A stretch of 34,598 nt of DNA from Thermoanaerobaculia bacterium. GTDB taxonomy: Bacteria > Acidobacteriota > Thermoanaerobaculia > Gp7-AA8. Below are positions 22,066-29,798 of the stretch, piece by piece (position 1 is the first letter of the stretch; the number at the start of each line of letters is the position of its first letter). Where the stretch lies: assembly GCA_017883235.1 (NCBI GenBank), contig JADGNY010000074.1, positions 1 to 34,598 of the forward strand. Reading direction: 5' to 3'. The notes under the pieces are model-generated. The model was given only the letters and a program-made list of their open reading frames with translations. It did not search any database and was not told the DNA's origin. The position numbers and the translations under genes are program-made.

Positions 22066-22389
22066 CTATCCGTCGATTTCCACCACTTCACCCGATTTGA
22101 TCGTGGCGAGAGCATCGACGATTCGCGGGATCAAAGGTCGCAAATCCTCGATGCGGTTGCGGGCATGGACGACAACGACAACCGCGATGCCGATCTTTGT
22201 AACGTTCTGCTGATACCGCAGCTTGTTGTCCGCGGTCAGAAGAACTGAGAAGCCTGATCGAACCGCCTGCCGGAGCAGGACGCCGTTCCGTAGATGGAGC
22301 CATCCCTGCGCGTGAACGGTGACGGCGTCAACCCCCGGCAGCTCCCCGGCCATCTCGACCGGAAGCGACTCATCGATCAGAACCCGCAA
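22066..22389 (-). CDS. DUF5615 PIN-like toxin
   Basis: 107 residues if started at the TTG (22389), the first initiation-capable codon before 'RVLIDESLP'. The family's acidic N-terminal 'LIDESLP' (4-10), the middle 'VTVHAQGWLHLRNGVLLRQA', and 'LLTADNKLRY' (near 54-63) are present, giving the Asp set of a Mut7-C/PIN-like nuclease. Genes of this family are nearly always paired with DUF433 antitoxins, as here: the DUF433 gene overlaps it by 20 bp. RNA cleavage is expected from the fold; not proven for the family as a whole. Confidence 0.82.
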   Translation of the reverse strand: MRVLIDESLPVEMAGELPGVDAVTVHAQGWLHLRNGVLLRQAVRSGFSVLLTADNKLRYQQNVTKIGIAVVVVVHARNRIEDLRPLIPRIVDALATIKSGEVVEIDG

Positions 22390-22597
22390 CTCCTGCCACC
22401 GCCTCCCTCGCCAACTCCAACGCCGCGATTGCCTGCTCCCGCGTAACCGAAGGAAATGAGGCGAGAAACTTGTCCAGTGAGTCGCCGGCTTCGAGATAGT
22501 CGAATAAGTTGTAGAGGGGCACACGCGTTCCCGCGAACACAGGAGTTCCGCTCATGATATCCGGGTCGATCTCGACGACGCTCAAGCTGCCTTGCAT
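22370..22597 (-). CDS. DUF433 antitoxin
   Basis: 75 residues. 'VEIDPDIMSGTPVFAGTRVP' (8-27) followed by 'LYNLFDYLEAGDSLDKFLAS' and 'FPSVTREQAIAALELA' is the complete DUF433 pattern (a helix-turn-helix-like fold found in VapB-type antitoxins). First gene of a four-gene overlapping unit on the minus strand. A weak ribosome site; TAGAAT a few bases before the ATG could be a -10 box, giving a very short leader. Confidence 0.85.
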   Translation of the reverse strand: MQGSLSVVEIDPDIMSGTPVFAGTRVPLYNLFDYLEAGDSLDKFLASFPSVTREQAIAALELAREAVAGVAGSDR

Positions 22598-23235
22598 GCG
22601 CGAATTCTACGCTTTCCGGCGGACCGACTTCGCCTCCGTCGGCGAAGTTCACGAAAACCGCTGAGAGGCGTAGGGCACTCTCAGTTTTCGTGCAGTGCTC
22701 TCTCGAGCTACTCGATCGGAGATCCGCTTGAGCCCCAGAGCGACATATTTGGGCGCAAGTCCGGAGTGTCAGGGCTTCGGTTTCGGACTTGGATAGCGCC
22801 TTCATGAGTGGGAATAAAGGAGACTTGATCACGACCGCTCACGTCGAGCCATTGCAAGTGCCCGTCTCTCAATGGGTTGCAACACGGAAAAAGAGCAAAG
22901 GTCTGATCAAATCGTGTAGACCCCTGCTCCGCAGAGCAGAAAGGTTGCTCCGCAGAGCAGAAAGGTTGCTCAGCAGAGCAGCGAACTTGCTCCACGGAAT
23001 CCACGCAGACTCTTCGGGAACCCACGACGAGCTACTGAGGACCTGTCAGCTCTCGCGGGGCCGTCCGCTTCAGCTGATGCTCGATTGCGCCTTCTGCCGG
23101 AAGAGCTCACGCGGAGGCGCGGAGTACGCGGAGAAAAGATTCCTCGTCTTCTCCTCCACGTCTCCCGCGTGAGGACAAGTCGTTCGTTCTCGTTCAACTC
23201 GACGCGAACATCGCTCTTCGCGGTTCAGTTCCGGC
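22598..23235. other. Gene-free stretch with short repeats
   Basis: Contains a local palindrome near 22622-22650, an open minus frame without start signals ending near 22708, the 21-bp tandem repeat at 22924-22992, and an inverted CACGCGGAG / CTCCCGCGTG pair near 23108-23172. No CRISPR-like periodicity and no supported gene. Confidence 0.55.
22924..22992. repeat. 21-bp tandem repeat, about three copies
   Basis: The unit includes TTGCTCCGCAGAGCAGAAAG; each copy holds the palindrome GCTCCGCAGAGC or a near variant. Copy number change would keep any reading frame, but no gene is evident. Confidence 0.8.
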
Positions 23236-26004
23236 TCACTCCGTGGGCGGTGGTTCCGCAGCGGACACTGCCAGTTTCCTTGCAGCCTCGGCTTTGTCAG
23301 TCAAGCCGACCGCGGAGTAGCCTCTCTCTGCTGCTTGGTAGCAGGCGATGGCGTTTGCGAGGTTCTTCGCGCGGTCGCCGGTTGGCAGATCCGCGTATGC
23401 GGTTCCGAGGTTATTCTGGGTCACCGCCCAATCCGCCGGGAAGTCTCGCTCCGTCCTGACTCGTAGCGCCGCCTCATAGCAGGCGACGGCGTTAGCGAGG
23501 TTCTCCGCGCGGTCTCCGGTTGGCTGGTCTCGGTACGCGCTTCCGAGGTTGCTCTGGGTCATCGCCCAAGCCGCCGGGAAGTCGCGCTCGGTCCTGACCC
23601 GCAACGCTGCCTGGTAGCAGGCGATCGCGTTAGCGAGGTTCTCCGCGCGGTCTCCGGTTGGCAGGTATTTGTACGCGATTCCGAGGTTGTTCTGAGTCAT
23701 CGCCCAATCGGCTGGGAAGTCGTGCTCGGTCCAGACCCGAAACGCTGCCTGGTAGCAGGCGATGGCGTTGGCGATGTTCTCGGTGCGGTCGCCGGTTGGG
23801 AGACCCCAGTACGCCGTTCCCAGGTTGTTCTGGGTCATCGCCCACTCCGCCGGGAAGTCGCGCTCGGTCCAGACCCGCAGCGCTGCCTGGTAACAGGCGG
23901 TGGCGTTGGCGAGGTTTTCGGCGCGGTCGCCGGTTGGTAGATTCCCATATGCGATTCCGAGGTTGTTCTGTGTCGTCGCCCAATCATCCGGGAAGTCGTG
24001 CTCTGTCCTGACCTGCAACGCTGCTTGGTAGCAACCGATGGCGTTGGCGAGGTTTTCGGCGCGGTCGCCGGTAGGCAGTTCCGCGTACGCGAATCCGAGG
24101 CTATGCTGGCTTCTCGCCCAGGCCTTGGGGTCCTCCTCCCTGTTTCTGCGGGCAGCAAGCGCTTCATTCAGGCGAACTCTTTCCGAGAAGCGGAGGGTCT
24201 CTTTGAGGAATAGACCGGATGCCGCGACCGCACGGCCAAAGAGGACCAAGTCTAATTGCTCCGCCCAGGCGATGGCCTGCTGCACGTTGTCGAGCTCCGA
24301 ACTGATCCGCCGCCGCCCCGACAGATGGGCTTCGATGTCTGCTCCCCGAATAGCATTATCGGCTTTGTCGAGTAGCTCGATGAACCAGAGCGCATGTGCT
24401 CCATCGAGCCGCATCCGTTCGTCCCGATCGACGAGCTCCCGCGCAAATTGGCGCGTCGTGGAGAGCATGGAGTAGCGACCGTTCTCACGATCGAATCGGA
24501 GGAGTGACGCGTCGACGAGGCCGTCGAGGGTCGCCAGCGGAGTGGTCGCTACCGCCTCGGCTGCCTCGGCGTCGAAGCCGCCGGCGAAGATAGCCAGACG
24601 CGGCAACGCCTGGCTGCCCCCTTCCGGCAAGCGGCTGATTGCCCATTCGAGACAGGCCTCGGTGCTCAGGTGCCGCTCGGCGGGGGAGAATCCGGGTCGT
24701 TCCTGAACCTTCGTCCGGTGTTCCTTCAGATCCTTCGCCAACTGCTGCAGTTTCCGCTTCGGCGCGACGGCGGCGATCAGCTCGATGAGGTACGGCAGGC
24801 CGTCGGTCGCATCGAGGATGGCGCGCATCGCCGGATCATCATTCGGTTGCCAGCGTGCGTCACGCTGCTGCGCCAGACCGACGAACAGTCGGTAGCTCTC
24901 CAGCTCCGTGAGGTTGCCCTCCGTCCTCATCGGATTCAGGTTGACAACTCGCTCGCCCCCAACGTGGAGTGCCTGCTGGCTTGTTACGAGCACCCGGACG
25001 CCGGGAGTGGGCGCGATTTCCGAGACTGCTCTGGCCGCGCTCTTCACCGACTCGAAGTTGTCCAGCAGCATCAGCCGGTCGCCGCCGTGCAGATACCGGC
25101 GAACGCTGGCCAGGTCGGGGGCGTCGACCTCCGTCAACCCGAGGGCATCTCGTAGCCCGCCCAGAAAGCCCTCGGCGGTGTCGGCGGCGTTCTCGAGCGA
25201 GACGAAGACGAGATCCCGTGGCAGGCCGCCCCGGCGTGCCAGCAGCGTTTCCACCGCCAGTCGCGTTTTCCCCACACCACCTGTCCCGAGGAGTGTCACC
25301 AGCCGGCTCTTCCGGAGAGCCTCTTCCACCTTCGTCATCTCGGCCTCGCGCCCGATCCACGGGGTGAGCCACGGGTAGGGGAGGCGGTCGTCGACCTTGA
25401 GAGGCGGTTCGGGCTGCATCGCCTCGTCCCAGAGCAGGTCGACGATCTCGATCGGAGCGGAGACTCCTTTGAGCAGGTACGGGCCGTAGCTGTGCTTGCG
25501 GATGTGGGTGTCACCGAGGTTCGCATCCGCCGCGGTGATACCGGAACAGTAGACACGCTCTCCCCCTGCGAGGAGCGCTTCGACACGGGCGGCGATGTTG
25601 ACGGTGTGGCCGTCGTAGTCGGTCTTGCCGTTAGTCTCGACCACGCGCACGGCACCGGTGTGCATGCCGATGCGAACCGCCAACGGTCCGCGGGCCGTCG
25701 GGATCGGGTGGCTCCGCAGGCTTCGCTGAATGGCGACGGCGCAGAGGACTCCGTCCGAGGCATTGTCGAAGGCTGCCATGAACGAGTCGCCGATCGTCTT
25801 CACTTCGAAGCCGTTGTGCTCGGCGAGCAACGCACGGATTCGTGCATCGTGCGGATCGCGGCATGTCTCGCGATAGCGCTGGTTCCCATCTTCCCCATGC
25901 TCGGCGACCAGGGCATCGCGCAGCGCCGTCGAGCCGACGATGTCTGTGAACATCACCGTGACGGTGCCTTTGGGTGGATCGGTGCGCGCGGTCTTGTTGG
26001 GCAT
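23236..26004 (-). CDS. Class III nucleotidyl cyclase fused to NB-ARC-like ATPase and TPR array
   Basis: 922 residues, no membrane segment. The cyclase domain (about 12-190) has metal Asp D21 ('FTDIVGST') and D73 ('IGDSF'), K69, and the transition-state pair N136/R140 in 'TVNIAARVE', so it appears catalytically complete. The STAND-type ATPase (about 215-520) has Walker A 'GTGGVGKT' (240-247), Walker B 'LMLLDNFE' (D315), and 'VLVTSQQAL' (338-346) as sensor-like strand. A winged-helix/spacer region follows (to 600), then TPR-like repeats of exactly 46 residues with 'NAIACYQAALRVRTERDFP' and 'TQNNLGTAY' (about 628-900). Such proteins couple ligand or partner binding by TPRs to cyclic-nucleotide production. 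The output pathway is not encoded nearby. Confidence 0.88.
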   Translation of the reverse strand: MPNKTARTDPPKGTVTVMFTDIVGSTALRDALVAEHGEDGNQRYRETCRDPHDARIRALLAEHNGFEVKTIGDSFMAAFDNASDGVLCAVAIQRSLRSHPIPTARGPLAVRIGMHTGAVRVVETNGKTDYDGHTVNIAARVEALLAGGERVYCSGITAADANLGDTHIRKHSYGPYLLKGVSAPIEIVDLLWDEAMQPEPPLKVDDRLPYPWLTPWIGREAEMTKVEEALRKSRLVTLLGTGGVGKTRLAVETLLARRGGLPRDLVFVSLENAADTAEGFLGGLRDALGLTEVDAPDLASVRRYLHGGDRLMLLDNFESVKSAARAVSEIAPTPGVRVLVTSQQALHVGGERVVNLNPMRTEGNLTELESYRLFVGLAQQRDARWQPNDDPAMRAILDATDGLPYLIELIAAVAPKRKLQQLAKDLKEHRTKVQERPGFSPAERHLSTEACLEWAISRLPEGGSQALPRLAIFAGGFDAEAAEAVATTPLATLDGLVDASLLRFDRENGRYSMLSTTRQFARELVDRDERMRLDGAHALWFIELLDKADNAIRGADIEAHLSGRRRISSELDNVQQAIAWAEQLDLVLFGRAVAASGLFLKETLRFSERVRLNEALAARRNREEDPKAWARSQHSLGFAYAELPTGDRAENLANAIGCYQAALQVRTEHDFPDDWATTQNNLGIAYGNLPTGDRAENLANATACYQAALRVWTERDFPAEWAMTQNNLGTAYWGLPTGDRTENIANAIACYQAAFRVWTEHDFPADWAMTQNNLGIAYKYLPTGDRAENLANAIACYQAALRVRTERDFPAAWAMTQSNLGSAYRDQPTGDRAENLANAVACYEAALRVRTERDFPADWAVTQNNLGTAYADLPTGDRAKNLANAIACYQAAERGYSAVGLTDKAEAARKLAVSAAEPPPTE

Positions 26005-26107
26005 CGTTACTTTGGGAGTGACGCGCGGCGGGGTTTCCCTACCACCAGGCGTTTCTACTCAAACATCATGCGCTATCCTTTTCCCCCACCAGATCGGAGA
26101 CCCTGAC

Positions 26108-28408
26108 ATGACCGTGCAGGCCTCACCATCCTCCCTCGAGCGGGAGCTCGAGTATCGGAAGAAGCTCACAGGGATCACCAATCAGATCAACGCCGCCGAG
26201 TCCATCCCGCACATCCTGATGACGCTCAAGGACAAGATCCTCGAGCTCCTCGATGCCGAGCGGATGACCATCTACGCGGTCGATACCAAGAACCAGGAGT
26301 TGTATTCGCTGACGAAAGTCGGCGACGTGCCGAAAGAGATCCGGGTACCGAAGTCCTTCTCGTCCATCGCCGGCTTCACGGCACTGGCGCGGAAGACCAT
26401 CAACATCAAGGACGCCTACGACGCCAGCGAGCTGGCGAAGTTCCACGCCAACCTTCGCTTCGATCAGAGATGGGACAAGCAGACCGGCTTTCGTACCAAG
26501 GCGGTACTCGCCGTGCCGATCCTCTTCGAGAAGTATCTCCTCGGCGTGGTGCAGCTCATCAACAAACGGCACGGTGTTTCCTTCACGGCGCTGGACGAGG
26601 ATGCCGCCGAAGAGATCGGCAGGATTCTCGGGATCGCCTTCTACAACCAGCACCGCGCCACGCGGCAGACCAAGCCCTCACGCCTCGGCGCGCTCGTCGA
26701 CAAAGGCATCGTCTCGGAGAAGGACATCGAGGCGGCCGTCTCCAGCGCACGCGTCAACAACTCGACGATTGAAAAGGTCCTCATCGAGGACTACAACGTC
26801 CCGAAGGACGAGCTCGGGAAGTCGCTGGCCGCGTTCTACAGCACCAGCTTCTTCAGCTACGACGGCACGCAGACCATCCAGAAAGAGTTCCGCGACCGCG
26901 TGCCGTCCGACATGTGGAAGAAGTACGTTTGCGCGCCGATCGAGCGGCGGCCGGGGGTGCTGGTCATCGCCGTCGACGACCCGCACGATCTCACCCGCCT
27001 CGACGGCATCCGGGCCATGAACCTCTCGCCGCGCTACGACTTCTGGGCCGGCATGAAGCACGAGATCCTGGCCTACATCGGTGCGTCGTACGGCGAAGCG
27101 GAGGAGTCGACGACCGACAGCGCCGACCTGGCCAAGATCCTCGACTCGCTGGGCGAAGGAGAAATGACCGCGGACGAGGAGGAGCGGGACAAAGACGAGA
27201 TCGACGAGACCGATTCCGGCATCGTCAAGCTTGCCAATCAGCTCATCGTCGAAGCCGCGCACCGCGGCGCCTCGGACATTCACGTCGAGCCCGACGGATC
27301 GAAGAATCCCTGCCTGATCCGCATCCGCATCGATGGCGACTGCGTCAAGTTCATGGAAATCCCCGGCCTGCATCGCAACGCACTCGTGCAGCGCCTCAAG
27401 ATCATGGCCAAGCTCGACATCTCCGAGCGCCGCAAGCCGCAGGACGGCAAGATCCGCTTCAAATCGTCCAAGGGGGTGATCGAGCTGCGCGTGGCCACCA
27501 TCCCCACCACCAACGGTAACGAAGATGTGGTCATGCGCATCCTGGCGGCGTCGAAGCCGCTGCCGCTCGAGAAGATGGGATTCAGCGAGCGCAATCTGAA
27601 GAACTTCAAGGAGATCCTGGCCAAGCCGTACGGGATCTGTCTCGTCGTCGGTCCGACCGGATCGGGCAAGACCACCACGCTGCACTCAGCCCTCGGCTCG
27701 ATCAACACCGAGGACATGAAGATCTGGACGGCGGAAGACCCGGTCGAGATCACGCAGAAGGGACTGCGGCAGGTGCAGGTGCAGCCGAAGATCGACTTCA
27801 CCTTCGCCGCGGCCATGCGCTCGTTTCTGCGGGCGGATCCCGACGTGATCATGGTCGGCGAGATGCGCGATCACGAGACGGCCGCCATCGGCATCGAGGC
27901 GTCGCTGACCGGGCATCTCGTCTTCTCGACGCTGCATACCAACTCCGCGCCGGAGACGATCTCGCGTCTGCTGGACATGAACATCGATCCCTTCAACTTC
28001 GCAGACGCGCTCCTCGGCATCATGGCCCAGCGCCTCATCCGCACGCTCTGCCCGAAGTGCAAGGAGCCGCATCATCCGTCGGAGGAGGACTTCGACGAGC
28101 TGATGGAGATCTACGGCCGCGACTACTTCCCGCAGCTCGGCATCAAGTATTCGCCCGAATTCGTCCTCTACGAGCCGAAGGGTTGCGCGAACTGCAACAA
28201 CACCGGTTACAAGGGACGCATGGGCGTGCACGAGCTGCTGACGGGAACGGACGAAGTGAAGCGCGCCGTCCAACGCCGCGCCCCGATCGACGAGCTCCGC
28301 AACCTGGCCATGCAGCAGGGGATGCGCACGCTGCTGCAGGACGCGCTGGAGAAGGCGATGCGCGGGGTCACGGACGTGAAGCAGGCCAGGTCGGTGGCGG
28401 TGAAGTGA
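26108..28408 (+). CDS. GAF-domain-fused PilB/GspE-type secretion ATPase
   Basis: 766 residues from the ATG at 26108; the open frame reaches further upstream but overlaps the divergent cyclase gene. A GAF domain (about 22-180, 'LELLDAERMTIYAVDTKNQE') precedes an MshEN/GspE-N domain (about 187-330, 'LGALVDKGIVSEKDIEAAV'). The T2SSE ATPase core has Walker A 'GPTGSGKTTT' (515-524), Asp box 'TAEDPVE', Walker B 'DPDVIMVGEMRD' (577-588), His box 'TGHLVFSTLHTNSA', and a C-M zinc site with CPKC (648-651) and CANC (693-696). It powers type IV pilus extension or type II secretion at the inner membrane. Replacing the usual N-terminus by GAF suggests control by a small molecule; ligand unknown. No other pilus gene is adjacent. 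Confidence 0.92.
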   Translation: MTVQASPSSLERELEYRKKLTGITNQINAAESIPHILMTLKDKILELLDAERMTIYAVDTKNQELYSLTKVGDVPKEIRVPKSFSSIAGFTALARKTINIKDAYDASELAKFHANLRFDQRWDKQTGFRTKAVLAVPILFEKYLLGVVQLINKRHGVSFTALDEDAAEEIGRILGIAFYNQHRATRQTKPSRLGALVDKGIVSEKDIEAAVSSARVNNSTIEKVLIEDYNVPKDELGKSLAAFYSTSFFSYDGTQTIQKEFRDRVPSDMWKKYVCAPIERRPGVLVIAVDDPHDLTRLDGIRAMNLSPRYDFWAGMKHEILAYIGASYGEAEESTTDSADLAKILDSLGEGEMTADEEERDKDEIDETDSGIVKLANQLIVEAAHRGASDIHVEPDGSKNPCLIRIRIDGDCVKFMEIPGLHRNALVQRLKIMAKLDISERRKPQDGKIRFKSSKGVIELRVATIPTTNGNEDVVMRILAASKPLPLEKMGFSERNLKNFKEILAKPYGICLVVGPTGSGKTTTLHSALGSINTEDMKIWTAEDPVEITQKGLRQVQVQPKIDFTFAAAMRSFLRADPDVIMVGEMRDHETAAIGIEASLTGHLVFSTLHTNSAPETISRLLDMNIDPFNFADALLGIMAQRLIRTLCPKCKEPHHPSEEDFDELMEIYGRDYFPQLGIKYSPEFVLYEPKGCANCNNTGYKGRMGVHELLTGTDEVKRAVQRRAPIDELRNLAMQQGMRTLLQDALEKAMRGVTDVKQARSVAVK

Positions 28409-28522
28409 CGTTGTCGCGCCGAAGGCGGGACGACGTCATCCTGAGCGAGCGAAGCGAGTCGAAGGATCTCCCGGCGGTGGCGCTGTCATTGATTGCAACG
28501 CGGGAGAAGACAGGGGGGATAT

Positions 28523-29365
28523 ATGCGCATAAACTTATTGGCGGTAGCAGCCCTGGTTGCAGGTATTCTCGCCAGCGACTCACCGCTCGTCGCGCAGATA
28601 CAAGGTGTGCAGTATACGAGAGTGCTTGTTCCGGTGGTAATCGGCGCACCGACGGCTGGCGCCCTGGGTTCTATGTGGACCACGGAATTTGTCGTCACGA
28701 ATAGCGCCCCGGCGTCGGCAAGCGTGTTCCCACTGTTTTTGGGCGGTGTGATGTGCGATGCGTGCACGGGGCCCGTGCTCAGTCCAAACTCGACGGCGCG
28801 GCCATTCATCCAGACCGACGTGCCAGGCAACCGCGGAACATTTCTGTACGTCGATCGCGGGCTTGTGACGCAGGTGGCTATGTCCCTTCGTGTTCGTGAC
28901 TTGTCACGCGCTTTGGAAACCTACGGGACGAGCATTCCGGTCGTACAGGAGGATCGGTTTGTAGCACGGACATTGACCATCAATGACATCCCCGCCACAG
29001 CGGAATTTCGCCAGACGCTCCGAATCTATGGCCTCGACACAGCGAACGCCACTGCGGTGATCGTGAGGTTATACGGGCGTAGGCCAGCGTCATCGGATAA
29101 TCCATTTGGAGAGACCGTGGACACCCTTCTTGGCGAGCGAACGTTCGTTCTCTCAACGTCCCCATCGCAGCCTACGCAGTATCCTACGCGACCCGCATTC
29201 CTTGAAATCGGTGGCCTCGACCCTCTTGGTGGTGCGCAGGGATTCTCAACGACGCGAATCGATGTCATTCCGGCGAGCGAAGGAAAACGGCTCTGGGCGT
29301 TCGTTTCCGTAACCAACAATACCACTCAACACGTAACCGCCCTCGAGCCTGTCGATTCGCGTTAA
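28523..29365 (+). CDS. Secreted hypothetical protein (inserted gene)
   Basis: 280 residues from the ATG at 28523, preceded by AGGGGGGA. Signal peptide 1-25 ('LLAVAALVAGILASDSPLVAQ'). The mature part is beta-rich: 'VLVPVVIGAPTAGALGSMWT', 'TEFVVTNSAPASASVFPL', and a 'LRIYGLDTANATAVIVRLYG' segment. The opening 'VPVVIG…G-x-MWTTEFVVTN' resembles the C-terminal modules of the large metalloprotease ('LIPAIAHADG…FVSDVRLTN'), so both may share an Ig-like surface module. Two Cys ('CDACTG') could form a disulfide. GC content and codon choice look lower than in the flanking genes by eye. The gene is bracketed by the real pilB-like 3' end and a scrambled copy of it. Confidence 0.75.
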   Translation: MRINLLAVAALVAGILASDSPLVAQIQGVQYTRVLVPVVIGAPTAGALGSMWTTEFVVTNSAPASASVFPLFLGGVMCDACTGPVLSPNSTARPFIQTDVPGNRGTFLYVDRGLVTQVAMSLRVRDLSRALETYGTSIPVVQEDRFVARTLTINDIPATAEFRQTLRIYGLDTANATAVIVRLYGRRPASSDNPFGETVDTLLGERTFVLSTSPSQPTQYPTRPAFLEIGGLDPLGGAQGFSTTRIDVIPASEGKRLWAFVSVTNNTTQHVTALEPVDSR

Positions 29366-29418
29366 TAGAAAGTCATTGAACCAACCTAACGCGTTTTGAG
29401 CAGGCCCTTGCCAAGCCC

Positions 29419-29522
29419 GACGCGCTCCTCGGCATCATGGCCCAGCGCCTCATCCGCACGCTCTGCCCGCGATGCGCGGGGTCACGGACGTGAAGCAGGC
29501 AAGGTCGGTGGCGGTGAAGTGA
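29419..29522 (+). pseudogene. Partial copy of the pilB-like gene 3' end with internal deletion
   Basis: 29419-29469 is identical to 28004-28054 over 51 bp. Directly after it, 29470-29522 matches 28356-28408 with one mismatch in 53 bp, including the stop codon. The 301 bp between those two source segments are missing. It has no independent function. Confidence 0.9.
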
Positions 29523-29577
29523 AGAGAAACAACCCGTCATCCTGAGTCGCCGATGCCCCGGATGGGGCTGAGGACGA

Positions 29578-29665
29578 CGAAGGACCCCCAGCTGGTAACC
29601 CGGACGGGGCGGCGGTTGTTGACTTTCCACCGCCCCTTCCGGGTTACCAGGCTGGGGGTCCTTCG
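29578..29665. repeat. Inverted repeat, roughly 35-bp arms, before parE
   Basis: CGAAGGACCCCCAGC…TGGTAACCCGG (29578-29612) faces its near-complement (29630-29665). It is flanked by the common GTCATCCTGAG / TCAGGATGAC pair. It probably also separates the upstream transcript from parE. Confidence 0.75.
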
Positions 29666-29798
29666 ACCGTCCTTCGCCGTCTTCGCCTTCGGCTACGCGG
29701 CTCCGGCGGTCAGGATGACAGTATCTCGCGTTAGAATCCCCAACGATCCCGCGCGGGCGAGTGAGTGATGCGCGGAGCGGGGTCGACATCACGAAAGC

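Noticed and set aside
22924-22992. Possible CRISPR array
   Set aside because: The units are contiguous 21-mers without spacers, only about three copies, and no cas genes.
22708-23025. Minus-strand frame of about 100 codons with repeated 'CSAEQPF' peptides
   Set aside because: The repeats come from the 21-bp palindromic tandem repeat and there is no ribosome site or domain.
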